From assembly GCA_048594865.1 (NCBI GenBank), contig JBMDWZ010000069.1, positions 1-5,469 on the forward strand: a stretch of 5,469 nucleotides of DNA, read 5' to 3'. This stretch comes from CALKWS01 sp048594865. GTDB lineage: Bacteria; Actinomycetota; Actinomycetes; Actinomycetales; Beutenbergiaceae. Positions 4,788 to 5,469 of this stretch are shown in pieces. The position numbers and the translations under genes were made by a program. Under the pieces are notes generated by a model. The model searched no databases. It was not told the origin of the DNA and saw only the letters and a list, made by a program, of their open reading frames with translations. Positions within the stretch are counted from its first letter, which is position 1. Every line of letters starts with the position of its first letter.

Positions 4788-5469
4788 TCACAAGCTCTTG
4801 GAATTCAACGGGGTCAACCAGGTTTTCCATACCGGCAAGGAGGACGTGCACGCCGTCAAGGACGTCACGCTCTCTGTCGATGCCGGGGAAGTGTTGTGCC
4901 TGGTGGGGCAGTCCGGCTCGGGCAAGAGCACCTTGGCCAAGAATGGTGCCGGGCTCCGCAAGCCCACCTCGGGAGAGGTGCTCTTCGAGGGGCGCGATAT
5001 CTACGACCGGAAGAACCGCAAGACGTGGCGCGCCTACCGGCGTGCAGTGCAGTACGTGCACCAGGATCCGTACGCCTCACTCAACCCGATCCAGACGGTC
5101 TACTCGATCCTCTCGGCACCGTTGCTCAAGCATAAACTGGTGAAGAACTCATCCGAGGCCCAAGAGCGGGTCGCAGAATTGCTGAATACGGTGGACCTCA
5201 AGCCCGCGGGCAGTTTCATGGAGAAGTTTCCGCACCAAATGTCGGGCGGTCAGCGGCAGCGGGTGGCGGTGGCCAGGGCGCTGACCCTAGATCCGCGCAT
5301 CATCCTTGCCGATGAGTCCACCTCGATGCTGGACGTGTCGATCCGGATCGGGCTGTTGAACGTGCTGACCCGTCTGCGTACCGATCTTGGGGTGGGGTTC
5401 TTGTTCATCACCCACGACTTGGCGATGGCTAAGTACTTTGGCGCCGAGGGATCGATGGCAGTGATGCGT
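4780..5469 (+). CDS. Dpp/Opp-type ABC importer ATPase, DppF-like, 3' end beyond window
   Basis: Second nucleotide-binding subunit of the importer, with 230 residues visible and the frame open at the window edge. Motifs in order are Walker A GQSGSGKST (43-51), Q-loop Gln95 in HQDPYASLNP, signature MSGGQRQ (154-160), Walker B IILADES (174-180) with catalytic Glu179, D-loop MLD (183-185) and switch His212. The essential residues are intact. The usual Pro after the Walker B Glu is Ser180, and SMLDVSIR replaces the common SALDVS. Roughly 80-100 residues, including the oligopeptide-type C-terminal motif, should follow beyond the edge. It overlaps the DppD-like gene by 8 bp in another frame and completes the two-permease, two-ATPase set. 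The sequence HQDPYASLNP is typical of DppF-side subunits. Confidence 0.93.
   Translation, partial: MPDHKLLEFNGVNQVFHTGKEDVHAVKDVTLSVDAGEVLCLVGQSGSGKSTLAKNGAGLRKPTSGEVLFEGRDIYDRKNRKTWRAYRRAVQYVHQDPYASLNPIQTVYSILSAPLLKHKLVKNSSEAQERVAELLNTVDLKPAGSFMEKFPHQMSGGQRQRVAVARALTLDPRIILADESTSMLDVSIRIGLLNVLTRLRTDLGVGFLFITHDLAMAKYFGAEGSMAVMR

Overview
The window is GC-rich, gene-dense DNA from a high-GC Gram-positive bacterium (Actinomycetota). The evidence is the strong third-position G/C bias, purine-rich Shine-Dalgarno sites, an EPSP synthase with the actinobacterial form of its motifs (GLAGT-VMRF), and a DoxX-family gene coupled to aroA. The exact genus cannot be read from the sequence.

Layout: two operons diverge from a 283-bp intergenic region (1471-1753). 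To the left, on the minus strand, lie a DoxX-family membrane protein gene (931-1470) and aroA (934 to the left edge, incomplete). They overlap by 4 bp (ATGA). To the right, on the plus strand, lie four genes of a peptide/opine/nickel-type (Dpp/Opp-like) ABC importer: a DppB-like permease (1754-2962), a DppC-like permease (2966-3916), a DppD-like ATPase (3930-4787) and a DppF-like ATPase (4780 to the right edge, incomplete). They are separated by 3 bp, 13 bp and an 8-bp overlap, and each has a good ribosome binding site, so they read as one transcript.

The four transporter genes supply both membrane subunits and both nucleotide-binding subunits of one importer. The solute-binding protein that would define the substrate is not in the window, so it must lie downstream or elsewhere. 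Details of the first ATPase (FQGAMNS at the Q-loop, an early end with no C-terminal cysteines) and the second (SMLDVSIR at the D-loop) recall, from memory, the branch of this family that contains oligosaccharide importers such as those for cello-oligosaccharides. The substrate cannot be settled here.

The least ordinary part is the intergenic region. It holds a near-perfect 20-bp direct repeat with a 31-bp period, three related 9-bp palindromes, and two different dyads whose centres are 42 bp apart just upstream of the transporter start. This suggests one or more dedicated regulators whose genes are not in view. No RNA genes, mobile elements, CRISPR arrays or terminators were seen.
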